This document shows, piece after piece, positions 27,221 through 35,960 of a DNA stretch of 64,000 nt. A program made the translations under genes and the position numbers. The notes under the pieces are model-generated. The model did no database searches, had not been told where the DNA came from, and saw nothing but the letters and a program-made list of their open reading frames with translations. Position 1 is the stretch's first letter. Each line of letters opens with the position of its first letter. Source of the stretch: Candidatus Zixiibacteriota bacterium (GTDB lineage: Bacteria > Zixibacteria > MSB-5A5 > WJJR01); contig DASWIS010000031.1 in the NCBI GenBank assembly GCA_036397555.1, forward strand, positions 144,052 to 208,051, written 5' to 3'.

Positions 27221-28393
27221 CTATACGGCGGTCTCCCCGGCGCAGGTCCCCGTGTGGTAACGATATGCCGTCAGCAGAAATCCGCCCAGCCCGGAGCACA
27301 GCACGATCAGCTCGGCCAGCCAGCCGACATAGGGAATCCCGGTCACCAGCGCGACGATCAGTACGCCGAGGAACATTCCGGCGATCAGCCCCAGCCCGCG
27401 CGACATGCGTGTACGTCCGAGGATCATATCGCCGATGGCCAACCCCACAAATACCGGCGCCAGATAAATCAGCACGATCCACCCCAGCATGACCAGTATC
27501 GCCACCGGGATGCCGAGAACGGTCAAACCGAGAATGACTGCGGCAATGGGAAGGCAAATCAGGAACAATGCGCCCAGTCCCAGACTGCGAAGTGATGCGG
27601 CGCTTAGGCAATGGATCGACTCACGCATGAAGGGGCGGAACAACACAAGCAGCAGCAGGCCGGTGACGAAGCGCGCCAGGAACCACCATGCATCCCACAC
27701 AAAATCCCCGGTCGAATAACCGGTATCCTTCCCCTCGGGCTTGCCGACGGTCACGCCGCCGAGAATCGATGCGCCTTCATCGATCGTCGGTTCGTTTTCG
27801 GATTCGATTGTCAGCCGTCCGCCGATGATCGCCGTGGGAAGAATCACAACTTTGTGCCCTTCTATCTTGGCGTCGCCGTCGATCTGCCCGGCGATCGTCA
27901 CAGTGTTTCCGCCCGCATGCAGCAATCCGCCGACCCGTCCGCGAATCACAATTTCGTTTCCGAACAGCGTCGCGTCCTTCTCGACCCAGCCGCGCGAATC
28001 GAGGGTGATGTTTTCAGAAAATGCCAGCAGGTTGCGTTCGATGTGACCGCGCACCGTGGTTGTCTGCGCGGCGACTCGCACCGAATTGCGCACGCGACCG
28101 TTGATGTCCACGCGCTGTCCGACTGCCATGACCGAGTTGTCGATGTCGGCGCTGTCGCTGACCGTAATCGTTCGCCCCGCCGCAAAGAAGTCGCCGATGA
28201 CCACGGCATCGAGATGGATGTCGCCGCCGGCAGTGAAGATGTCGTCGAGAATCTCGCCGCCGGATATCTCGACCACGTCGGCCGAGCGGAACTGGGTCGC
28301 CAAAAGATTCGCCGGACAGAGGATCAGCAGGGCTCCCAGCCCCACCGCGGTTGACACGGCATTTGAGAAACGGCTCAACCTTTTCTCCTTCAT
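27221..28393 (-). CDS. Exported bactofilin-like beta-helix protein with C-terminal membrane domain
   Basis: Protein of 390 residues with three parts. A signal peptide covers about 15-33. A repetitive hydrophobic-alternating region (about 38-215) resembles the bactofilin/polymer-forming cytoskeletal beta-helix, with rungs such as ISGGEILDDIFTAGGDIHLD, VIGDFFAAGRTITV and NGRVRNSVRVAAQTT. Four to five membrane helices follow (about 235-375). Bactofilins are normally cytoplasmic; here the signal would place the helix outside the inner membrane. AGGA precedes the ATG. It is divergent from the diguanylate cyclase gene. The role may be envelope or shape related, which is inference. Confidence 0.8.
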   Translation of the reverse strand: MKEKRLSRFSNAVSTAVGLGALLILCPANLLATQFRSADVVEISGGEILDDIFTAGGDIHLDAVVIGDFFAAGRTITVSDSADIDNSVMAVGQRVDINGRVRNSVRVAAQTTTVRGHIERNLLAFSENITLDSRGWVEKDATLFGNEIVIRGRVGGLLHAGGNTVTIAGQIDGDAKIEGHKVVILPTAIIGGRLTIESENEPTIDEGASILGGVTVGKPEGKDTGYSTGDFVWDAWWFLARFVTGLLLLVLFRPFMRESIHCLSAASLRSLGLGALFLICLPIAAVILGLTVLGIPVAILVMLGWIVLIYLAPVFVGLAIGDMILGRTRMSRGLGLIAGMFLGVLIVALVTGIPYVGWLAELIVLCSGLGGFLLTAYRYHTGTCAGETAV

Positions 28394-28638
28394 CAGGTTT
28401 CCTGAGTTACCGACTGGTCTTTGTACGTGATTTCACATCCGGTGTTTCGGGCTCATGTAAGGCCCTCTACGGGTTGCCGCAAGCTTTTTGTTCGTGGTCC
28501 GACGGTGGTCGAGTTTCGATCAGTCAGACTCGATCTGGGGACATTTACCCACTCGACACAAGCGATCTTCTGCCGATACAAGGACTTAGAGCACCACGTC
28601 CGGTCGCGATCAGTGCATCCGGATCGTGGCGTTGTGCC

Positions 28639-30258
28639 ATGCGCATTGCCAGCATCCCATATTGGGAATCGTACGCGCGCGTCGAGCGGTTGTATTGGTT
28701 CCTGCGAGTCCTTGTCTTTGCGGGCGTCGCGCTCAACATCAATCCCCTGAGCGATACTCTGGCGGTACCGTGGTATCGGTGGGCGATACCGTCCGGATAC
28801 GCGTTGTCTCTGGTGTTGCCTCCGTTACTCCAGAGGATTCCGTCGGTCGGTTTCGCGGCAATTTTCTGGCCGGTGCTCGCATTCGACGTGACCGTGATCA
28901 GTGCGGTGTCCCACTTCGCCGGGTCGGGGACGCACGATTTATTCGTTCTCTATTACGTATTGGTCGCATTCGTCGGCTACCATTTGGACTTTGTCACGGC
29001 CATCTGTGTCGCGTTCGGAATGGCCGTGGTTTACGCCGTTCCGCCCATGCTGACTCATGGAGCATTTCAGCCGACCCAGATGGTGTTTCGCGGCGCGGTG
29101 CTGTGTGCATTCGCCGGCGCGATGAGCATGGCCGCCCGCTCGGCGCGGACCTCGACCGACCGGCTGCTGAATGCCATGGACAAGCTCAACGAACGGACGA
29201 CCGAACTGGAACGCAGCCACGCGCAGTTGCAGACCATCTATGAGACCTCGCGCTCACTGGCGCACATGCTTGCCGAGCAGAGTGTCATCGAGCGCGTATT
29301 GCACATCGCCCGCTCGGTTCTCAATTATCCCGTGTGCGAAATCTACACCTGGGACCAGGTGTCGGGCAAACTGCGACTGAAAGGTCGCGTCGACGGCCCC
29401 ACCACGCGCCGCTACGATCGCGCGCCGACTGTCCCGATGACGCCGAACTTCCAGCGGGCGATCAACAAGCAGGAGATTGCCAGGGTCGTCGACCGCAATC
29501 TCGGGCGCACCGTCGTCGACGGCACGCCGCATCGTTCGCAATTGGTCGCGCCGATGATGACCGAGGGCAAGGTCATCGGTCTGCTCAATGCCGAGTCGCC
29601 CAACATCAATGCCTTCAGCGACCGGGATGAACGCGTCTTCTCGATCCTGGCGGCCTCCACCGCCCTGGCGCTGAAAAATGCCGATCTGCACCGGCAAATG
29701 GAGAAGCTGACCATCGAAGACGAACTGACCCGCGTGTTCAACTTCCGCTACTTCCGATCACGGCTCGAAGACGAACGACGCCGCGCGGTGCGCTACGGGC
29801 AGCCGTTATCACTCATCATGGTCGACATCGACTGGTTTAAGCAGCTCAACGACCGTCATGGCCATCAGATCGGCAACATCGCGCTCTGCCAGCTCGCCTC
29901 TGTCATCGGCGCTTGCATCCGCGACGTTGACATTCTGGCCCGCTACGGCGGCGAGGAGTTCATCGTCATCCTGCCCCAGACCGGCACTGATGAAGCCCGT
30001 TCCATCGGCGAGCGCATCCGGCATAAGGTTGAGCAAACCGAGTTCGGCCCCGACGCCGCCGAACGTCCGATCCGCATCACCGTTTCGGTCGGCGTCTCGT
30101 GTTTCCCCGAAAGCGGCGGCTCCGAAGAAAATCTGGTCGAGTCCGTCGACCAGGCGCTCTATCGGGCCAAGGACGCCGGCAAGAATTCCGTGCGTCTCTA
30201 CGAGGCCGGATTCACGATGCCCGCGGGTGCATCGCGGCCCACCCACACCGCCCACTAA
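28639..30258 (+). CDS. Membrane GAF-GGDEF diguanylate cyclase
   Basis: Makes cyclic di-GMP. The 539-residue protein has about six N-terminal membrane helices (15-160) and a coiled coil (about 165-205). A GAF domain (about 215-345) leads to a GGDEF domain (about 365-525) with the active site RYGGEEF. RDVD, five residues before it, matches the RxxD inhibitory site, so feedback inhibition is likely. The ATG at 28639 is preferred; a reading from 28351 adds about 96 residues that look untranslated and overlap the divergent gene. No EAL domain or receptor is in the window. Confidence 0.92.
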   Translation: MRIASIPYWESYARVERLYWFLRVLVFAGVALNINPLSDTLAVPWYRWAIPSGYALSLVLPPLLQRIPSVGFAAIFWPVLAFDVTVISAVSHFAGSGTHDLFVLYYVLVAFVGYHLDFVTAICVAFGMAVVYAVPPMLTHGAFQPTQMVFRGAVLCAFAGAMSMAARSARTSTDRLLNAMDKLNERTTELERSHAQLQTIYETSRSLAHMLAEQSVIERVLHIARSVLNYPVCEIYTWDQVSGKLRLKGRVDGPTTRRYDRAPTVPMTPNFQRAINKQEIARVVDRNLGRTVVDGTPHRSQLVAPMMTEGKVIGLLNAESPNINAFSDRDERVFSILAASTALALKNADLHRQMEKLTIEDELTRVFNFRYFRSRLEDERRRAVRYGQPLSLIMVDIDWFKQLNDRHGHQIGNIALCQLASVIGACIRDVDILARYGGEEFIVILPQTGTDEARSIGERIRHKVEQTEFGPDAAERPIRITVSVGVSCFPESGGSEENLVESVDQALYRAKDAGKNSVRLYEAGFTMPAGASRPTHTAH

Positions 30259-30266
30259 AAGCCCCA

Positions 30267-30297
30267 TTGCGCGCCGCCGACACAGTGTCTTTATAAT
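30267..30297 (+). promoter_or_regulatory. Promoter of nagZ, probably leaderless transcript
   Basis: A perfect -10 TATAAT (30292-30297) with TTGCGC 19 bases upstream. The predicted start falls on or just before the GTGATG that begins nagZ. Confidence 0.5.
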
Positions 30298-30305
30298 CAC
30301 TCGTG

Positions 30306-31235
30306 ATGACTCACGCGCGGAACATCTCATCGCCTCTGGTCTTCTCCTACGACGGCACTGGCCCGGACCGTGAGCTGCTGCGCTGGATCGAGGATCGACG
30401 GGTCGGCGGTGTCGTGATTTTTCGTGAGAATGCCGTCGATGAACGGGCGCTGTCCATCGCCATCCGCGCATTGCGCGACGCCGGCGGTCCCACGCTGCGG
30501 ATCATGATCGATGAGGAGGGCGGCCAAGTCCGCCGTCTGCCGGACGCTCCCACCTCGATGCGCGACCTGCGGGACTACGAAGCGGAGGATGTCCGCGTCG
30601 TGGCGGATGCCTACGCCAATGTTGCCCGACGGCTCGATGGCTTCGGCATCGATACTCTATTGGCGCCGGTCGTGGATGTCGGGAACCACCATGCCGAGTG
30701 GCTCCGTCGAAGGACGTATTCCGATTCGGCGCCTCAAGTGGCGCTCATGGCTTCCGCTGTGATTCCGGCCATTCAACGGGTCGGCGTTGCCGCATGCGCC
30801 AAGCACTTCCCCGGTACGCGTACGGTCGCGCAGGATACGCACCGCAACGAAGCAATCGGGGACGCGTCGATTCCGGATTGGGAACGAATTGACGTAATCC
30901 CCTTCCGGGCCGCCATCCAGGCGGGTGTCGCGACCGTCATGGTCGGCCACCAGCGGATGCAGTCGCTGGATGCGGCACGTCCAGCCTGCCTCTCGCCGAT
31001 CATCGTGAGAGCACTGCTTCGCGAACGGCTCGGCTTTAACGGCTTGGTGTTGACCGATGACATGGCGATGAGCGCGATCACGCAGCGCTACTCGATGGAC
31101 ATGGCGGTGCCGGCCGCGAGCGCGGCGGGATGCGACTACCTCCTCGTCTGTCGCAATCGTCTCCTCCAAAGGCAGGCGCTGTTTGCCTATGAAGAGCACC
31201 TTGCCAACGCGACAACTTCCCAATCGACCTCATGA
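30306..31235 (+). CDS. nagZ: Beta-N-acetylhexosaminidase, glycoside hydrolase family 3 (NagZ-like)
   Basis: Removes GlcNAc from anhydromuropeptides during murein recycling. The 309-residue TIM barrel has IDEEGGQVRRL, the catalytic-loop Asp-His pair (DTH) and the nucleophile aspartate in LTDDMAMSAI. The usual KHFPGHG reads KHFPGTR here, a departure at the base of the catalytic loop. An in-frame GTG lies three bases upstream of the chosen ATG. The end overlaps anmK by four bases, which supports the recycling role. No signal peptide is seen, so it should be cytoplasmic. Confidence 0.88.
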   Translation: MTHARNISSPLVFSYDGTGPDRELLRWIEDRRVGGVVIFRENAVDERALSIAIRALRDAGGPTLRIMIDEEGGQVRRLPDAPTSMRDLRDYEAEDVRVVADAYANVARRLDGFGIDTLLAPVVDVGNHHAEWLRRRTYSDSAPQVALMASAVIPAIQRVGVAACAKHFPGTRTVAQDTHRNEAIGDASIPDWERIDVIPFRAAIQAGVATVMVGHQRMQSLDAARPACLSPIIVRALLRERLGFNGLVLTDDMAMSAITQRYSMDMAVPAASAAGCDYLLVCRNRLLQRQALFAYEEHLANATTSQSTS

Positions 31236-32407
31236 GAGCGGGCAATTCCCTCAAAGACATCCTGCGCCGCCGCCGCCTCAATGTGCTGGGTGTCAACAGC
31301 GGCACGTCCATGGATGGCCTCGATCTGACTTTGTTGCGGATCGACGATCGGCGGCCGTCGCCGCGATTTCGAGTGCTGGCAACCGGACAGAATGCAATCC
31401 CCGGACGCATTCGGCGCGCGCTCATGTCTGCTGCATCGACGGACACATTGGACAAGCGCGAACTCATCGTTCTGGACATGGCGCTCGGACGTGCCATCGC
31501 CGCTGCGGCACGGTCAATCATGCGCCGTCATCCCGTCGATGTGATCGCTTCGCACGGGCAGACGGTTGCCCATTACCCGAAGTCGTCGCCGGCTCTGTGG
31601 AGCGGCCCGACCACGCTGCAAATCGGATCACCCGACGTGATCGCTCACCTGTCGGGTCGTGTGACGGTCGGCGACTTCCGCGCAGCCGATACCGCCGCGG
31701 GCGGGATGGGGGCGCCGCTGTCCGGATACTATCACCATTTGCTGTTTGGAACAGGATGCATCGTCCTGAACCTCGGCGGCATCGCCAACATCTCGGTATC
31801 ACAATATTCGCGCGGCCGGCTCCGGGTTATCGCATTCGACATCGGTCCCGGCAACATGATCTCCGACGAACTCGCGAGACGGCTGTTGGGCAGGCCCTTC
31901 GATCGTCATGGTCGTGAGGCGATGCGCGGCACAGCAATCGCCCCCGCACTCCGGCGCGTATTGAATCATCCTTACTTTCGCCGGCGTCCGCCCAAGACAT
32001 GCGGCCGGGAGGAGTTTGGCGCAGCATTTGTGGAACAGAGCGTTCTGATGAGGGGTGCAAGCAGTGACAAGCCCGCCGATTGGCTGGCCACCGTCGTCGA
32101 GATCACGGCGCGCGCGACGGAACGCGCGATCAGCCGATGGATCAAGCCGATCACGTCATCACGCCGGCTCATCGTCTCCGGCGGCGGCGGTTGCAATCGC
32201 GCGTTGATGCGGCGGCTGCGCGATCTGTTGATCGGATGGGAGCTGGTCGGAAGTGATGAATTCGGAATCCCGCCGCAGTTCGTGGAACCGGCGGGGTTTG
32301 CGATACTGGCTCACGAAACTCTGCGGGGCCGCGCGGGAAATCTCGGGAGCGCAACCGGGGGCAAGCCCGCCGTTCTCGGCGTGATTGCGCAGCCCTATAC
32401 TGGATAG
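31232..32407 (+). CDS. anmK: Anhydro-N-acetylmuramic acid kinase
   Basis: Opens and phosphorylates 1,6-anhydro-MurNAc to MurNAc-6-phosphate. The 391-residue ASKHA-fold kinase has the N-terminal phosphate loop GVNSGTSMDGLD, SHGQTVAHYP, NLGGIANIS and FDIGPGNM. The second-lobe VSGGGGCNRALMRRL motif is also present. It overlaps nagZ (ATGA) and is followed by a SpoIID-like gene. No MurQ etherase is seen in the window. Confidence 0.93.
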   Translation: MRAGNSLKDILRRRRLNVLGVNSGTSMDGLDLTLLRIDDRRPSPRFRVLATGQNAIPGRIRRALMSAASTDTLDKRELIVLDMALGRAIAAAARSIMRRHPVDVIASHGQTVAHYPKSSPALWSGPTTLQIGSPDVIAHLSGRVTVGDFRAADTAAGGMGAPLSGYYHHLLFGTGCIVLNLGGIANISVSQYSRGRLRVIAFDIGPGNMISDELARRLLGRPFDRHGREAMRGTAIAPALRRVLNHPYFRRRPPKTCGREEFGAAFVEQSVLMRGASSDKPADWLATVVEITARATERAISRWIKPITSSRRLIVSGGGGCNRALMRRLRDLLIGWELVGSDEFGIPPQFVEPAGFAILAHETLRGRAGNLGSATGGKPAVLGVIAQPYTG

Positions 32408-32411
32408 CTCA

Positions 32412-33674
32412 ATGTCCCGATTTGTTCGGTATTCGTCACTCTTCGCATTACTGCTGCCCGGCGCGACCGGCTGCGTCTCCCAGCTTACGACGACGGCCGG
32501 ATTGTTTCGCGCCGATCGAACGGTGCCGCCGGTCGTGCGCGTGCGGCTCCCCGATCCCGGCAGTGAGTTGATCGTCTCCACGACCGACCGCATGCTCATC
32601 CGTATTCCCGAGCAGCCGACCGGCGCCATATTGACTTACTCGACGCACGCCAGTGTGCAGCTTACGATTCATAATGGCGGCATCGACGTCATTTCGGCCG
32701 ACGGCGCGCGCCTGGGGCTGGACCTCAATGGCCTCACGATCCAGACTGTCAACGACGACGGAGTCCTCACGGTCAACGGCATCGCTCATTCCGGCTGTCT
32801 GATCGTTGGCCGCGACAACGCGGAGATTCAGGTTGTCAACCGCCTCAATCTCGATGACTACCTCACCGGGGTCCTGCAGCCGGAGCTGGGGGAACGTCGG
32901 GATGATGAAATCGAAGCGGTCAAGGCGCAGGCGGTCGCCGCGCGAACTTATGCCCTGGCGCATTTGGGCCAGTACGAATCGAAGTCGTACGACCTGCACG
33001 CCGATGTCAGCGATCAGGTCTACCTCGGGCGCAGCCAGCGCCGCGACTGGGTCGACCGGGCCGTCTCCGCGACTGCTGGCGAAGTGATCCGCTCAGACGG
33101 CCACTTGATCGACGCGTTCTATCACTCAACCTGCGGCGGCTCCACCGATGCCATCGAGGACATCTGGGGATCGTCGCCGCGACCCTATCTGCAAAGAGTC
33201 GTCGACGACACGTTTTGCCTCTGGTCCAAATACACCGAGTGGACAGAAGAATTCGACGAACCGACACTGACCGGCAACCTGCGCTCCTATCGGCGTCTGC
33301 TGCGTGACGCCCCCATCGCCGACTTTGATCGTATCACCGACATCCGTCTCGATGGCAGGACTGCCGGGGGGCGGTACCGCCGCCTGACGGTGGAAACATC
33401 GTCGGGGATTTGGACAATCCTGGACGACAAGATTCGCTGGGCGCTGGGACGTCCGTCGCGTCCGGGGACGATTCTGCCGTCGAGCAATTTCACTCTGGAG
33501 CCGACGCGTGACGCCGATGGCCGCGTTGTCGGTGCTGTTGTTCACGGCACCGGATACGGCCATGGGGTCGGCATGTGCCAGTGCGGCATGATCGGTCGCG
33601 CCCGCGACGGGGAGCGTTATGACATAATCCTGACGACGTACTACCCCGGCACCGAGGTCGTACGGGTGTACTGA
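32412..33674 (+). CDS. SpoIID/LytB-domain lipoprotein, probable lytic transglycosylase
   Basis: Protein of 420 residues with a lipoprotein signal ending GATGC. The C-terminal half carries the SpoIID core: YLTGVLQPELG, EAVKAQAVAARTYAL, YHSTCGGSTD and GHGVGMCQCGM. SpoIID enzymes cleave glycan strands lacking stem peptides, and relatives act at septa. The acid corresponding to the SpoIID catalytic Glu lies in LQPELGE. Placement after nagZ and anmK suggests a unit that both cuts and recycles murein. The ATG at 32412 lies four bases after the anmK stop. Confidence 0.9.
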   Translation: MSRFVRYSSLFALLLPGATGCVSQLTTTAGLFRADRTVPPVVRVRLPDPGSELIVSTTDRMLIRIPEQPTGAILTYSTHASVQLTIHNGGIDVISADGARLGLDLNGLTIQTVNDDGVLTVNGIAHSGCLIVGRDNAEIQVVNRLNLDDYLTGVLQPELGERRDDEIEAVKAQAVAARTYALAHLGQYESKSYDLHADVSDQVYLGRSQRRDWVDRAVSATAGEVIRSDGHLIDAFYHSTCGGSTDAIEDIWGSSPRPYLQRVVDDTFCLWSKYTEWTEEFDEPTLTGNLRSYRRLLRDAPIADFDRITDIRLDGRTAGGRYRRLTVETSSGIWTILDDKIRWALGRPSRPGTILPSSNFTLEPTRDADGRVVGAVVHGTGYGHGVGMCQCGMIGRARDGERYDIILTTYYPGTEVVRVY

Positions 33675-33679
33675 GCACT

Positions 33680-33714
33680 TCGGATAGCTGCGCGACTGAA
33701 TCGCCCCTATCCGA
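33680..33714. terminator. Hairpin between convergent SpoIID and mazG genes
   Basis: TCGGATAG pairs with CTATCCGA over a 19-base loop. It overlaps the mazG stop codon and has no strong T-run on either side, so termination is only possible. Confidence 0.3.
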
Positions 33715-34525
33715 CAACCTTCTTCGCCGCCTCCCACAACACATCCAGTTCGGCCAGACTCGCCTCGCCCAATCTCTTGCCGGTTTTCGGAAGGTGCTTT
33801 TCGATGTATTGAAATCGCCGAATGAAACGCCGGTTGGTTTTTGTCAGCGCCGTCTCGGGGTCGATGCCCAGATGACGCGCGAGATTCACCAGCGCAAACA
33901 GCAGATCGCCCAATTCGTGCTCCACCTCCTGCTTGCGCCGTCGCCGACCCTTGCGGCTCTTCAGCGAACGGCGCAGCTCATTCTCTTCCTCCGCCACTTT
34001 ATCGAGCACGGCCAGCGGCTCGTCCCAGTCAAAGCCGAAACGCGCCGTCTTTTCCTGAAGTCGAAATGCTTTCAGCAGCGCCGGCAAACTCGACGGCACC
34101 CCGTCCAATGCGCCGCGCGACTCCCCGTCGGTTTTTGACTCCTGAATCTTCAACTGCTCCCAGTTGCTCAGCACCTGGCGCGCCGACAGGCGCCGCTTCT
34201 TCTCGAACACATGCGGATGCCGCGCGATCAGCTTGCGACAGATGTGATCGGTGACGTCGTCGATGCTGAACCGCTTGCGTTCGCTGCCCAACTGCGCGTG
34301 GAATACAACTTGCAACAGCAGGTCGCCGAGTTCCTTGGACAATTCGTCCATGTCGCGCTTCTGAATCGCATCGGCGACCTCGTAGGTTTCTTCAATCAGA
34401 TAGGGGAGCAGCGACTGATGATTCTGCTTGCGATCCCATGGACAGCCGCCCGGCGCGCGCAAGCGGCCCATGATGGCGACCAGATCATTGAAGCTGTACT
34501 TCTTTGGGTGTGGGCGGCGAGGCAT
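33707..34525 (-). CDS. mazG: Nucleoside triphosphate pyrophosphohydrolase MazG
   Basis: House-cleaning NTP pyrophosphatase of 272 residues with two MazG repeats. The first has GGCPWDRKQNHQSL, LIEETYEVADAI and KELGDLLLQVVFHA. The second has EEENELRRSL and HELGDLLFALVNLARHL. These provide the EExxE/ExxD metal-binding sites. Length is typical of full bacterial MazG. It is convergent with the SpoIID-like gene, 32 bases apart. Confidence 0.95.
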   Translation of the reverse strand: MPRRPHPKKYSFNDLVAIMGRLRAPGGCPWDRKQNHQSLLPYLIEETYEVADAIQKRDMDELSKELGDLLLQVVFHAQLGSERKRFSIDDVTDHICRKLIARHPHVFEKKRRLSARQVLSNWEQLKIQESKTDGESRGALDGVPSSLPALLKAFRLQEKTARFGFDWDEPLAVLDKVAEEENELRRSLKSRKGRRRRKQEVEHELGDLLFALVNLARHLGIDPETALTKTNRRFIRRFQYIEKHLPKTGKRLGEASLAELDVLWEAAKKVVG

Positions 34526-34666
34526 AGGAGTGAAAAATCGAATCTCAATGGAATATTACGCTGCTATCGCGTGTAATCCATACGAATGTCGCGTCAAAGG
34601 GCGCATTGGTGGGGCGTCCCCAAGTCGCGAAGTCGCCAATGGTGACCGAATTTGTCGGAATCGGGC

Positions 34667-34850
34667 CGGTGACGCTGCTTCGCCGCCGATTCCGTTTGAC
34701 AAGCCGCTGGAGATGCCGAACTTGAAGCCGATCAGGCAGAAGAATGGAAGGGAGCTGGATTGCGGTCTATGGCAAGTGGGCTCTCGTCTCTCCTGACGTG
34801 CATGGCGGTCTGTGCCGTTCTCGCCGGCTGCGCTGGCTGCACGGAGGAAC
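34667..34850 (+). repeat. Duplicated segment, copy 1 (leader plus signal peptide)
   Basis: About 185 bases nearly identical to 35775-35960. They cover the untranslated leader and the signal peptide codons of the two propeller lipoproteins, and the match fades after the polyproline tract. A perfect TTGACA is conserved in both copies, but no good -10 accompanies it. Confidence 0.85.
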
Positions 34851-35728
34851 GGACCGTGGCGGGGCCACCTCCACCCCCGCCGCCTCCACCACCGCAACTC
34901 GGCTACAGCGATGGATTTCCTGCTTGGTCGCCCGATGGGAGAACGGTTGCATATGTATCCGCCGAAACCGACTCGAATCAGATCAATATTCGAGCCTATA
35001 TCCGACTTGTCGACGTCGGGACCTACGACACGACTACGATTCTACGAGATGATCAGATGTTCGTCTTCGACCTGGCCTGGAGCCCCGATGGGCACTGGCT
35101 GTTGTTATCCACGGAAGTTGGCATCTTCAAGATGCTGGCAACCGGAGACAGCCTGACGCTCCTGAAGGTCGGAGAGTTTCACGTTTCAGCGAGCTGGTCT
35201 TCCGTCAGCAACAGGATATTCTTCGGGATCAACGGCGGATCCGAGGGCGGGATATACTCGATGCAGCCGGACGGTTCAAACCTTCAAAGGTGGACCTATC
35301 CAGCATCGGGGGTCATGCAATGCCCGTATGTTTTTCCGGACTCGGATACGCTCGTCGTACAAAGTTACGACGCAAACGGCGATTACTGCATTGCGCTCTA
35401 CTACCCTCACGATGTGCTGCTTGAAGAGGTCTTGGCGTGTGGACTGCCCTTGGTCGCCCACCCCCGCCCGGCACCGGATCAGAGGAGTGTCTTTTTTGTC
35501 GGATTCGACACGGCTCAAGAGATTCAGCGCATTTACAATCTCAAGAGGGAATTCGGTGTGTCAACTCCTTTGACGGGCGCAACGAGTCAGAATCCCTTCA
35601 GCGTTTCGCCGGACGGAAATTATATTGTCTATCACGACGCAGCGAGGACACGCGGGCTACAGATAATCAGCATTCGTACTGGACAGGTGTTCCAACTCAC
35701 GCGCAAGGATGGACAGTCGGTGCATTGA
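34760..35728 (+). CDS. Polyproline-linked beta-propeller lipoprotein, copy 1
   Basis: Secreted lipoprotein of 322 residues. The signal ends LAGCAGC; a linker of exactly ten prolines (about 36-45) precedes a TolB/PD40-like propeller. Blades are marked by FPAWSPDGRTVAYVS, LAWSPDGHWLLLS, YSMQPDGSN and FSVSPDGNYIVYH. Function is unknown; such propellers usually bind proteins or glycans. It starts with TTG where copy 2 has ATG, with an internal ATG three codons on, so it may be translated less efficiently. It is a tandem duplicate of the next gene, with a 1109-base period. Confidence 0.82.
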   Translation: MRSMASGLSSLLTCMAVCAVLAGCAGCTEERTVAGPPPPPPPPPPQLGYSDGFPAWSPDGRTVAYVSAETDSNQINIRAYIRLVDVGTYDTTTILRDDQMFVFDLAWSPDGHWLLLSTEVGIFKMLATGDSLTLLKVGEFHVSASWSSVSNRIFFGINGGSEGGIYSMQPDGSNLQRWTYPASGVMQCPYVFPDSDTLVVQSYDANGDYCIALYYPHDVLLEEVLACGLPLVAHPRPAPDQRSVFFVGFDTAQEIQRIYNLKREFGVSTPLTGATSQNPFSVSPDGNYIVYHDAARTRGLQIISIRTGQVFQLTRKDGQSVH

Positions 35729-35774
35729 TGCGCCGAGATTGGGGGTAACATGTTCAGGCAATGGAGTTGTCGGA

Positions 35775-35960
35775 CCGGTGACGCTGCTTCGCCGCCGATT
35801 CCGTTTGACAAGCCGCTGGAGATGCCGATCTTGAAGCCGATCAGGCAGAAGAAAGGAAGGAAGCCGGAATGCGGTCTATGGCAGGTGGGCTCGGGTCTCT
35901 CCTGACGTACATGGCCACATGCGCGGTTCTCGCCGGCTGTGTGGGATGCACGGAAGAACG
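35775..35960 (+). repeat. Duplicated segment, copy 2 (leader plus signal peptide)
   Basis: Partner of 34667-34850; the leader differs by one indel and a few substitutions. The conservation of non-coding leader sequence suggests recent duplication, gene conversion or a shared regulatory element. Confidence 0.85.

Noticed and set aside
28351-28638. N-terminal extension of the diguanylate cyclase by 96 codons
   Set aside because: It overlaps the divergent gene and has no membrane or domain character; the helices start right after the ATG at 28639.
34696-34701. Conserved TTGACA in the duplicated leaders as a promoter
   Set aside because: Neither copy has a plausible -10 at 16-19 bases; conservation is explained by the duplication.
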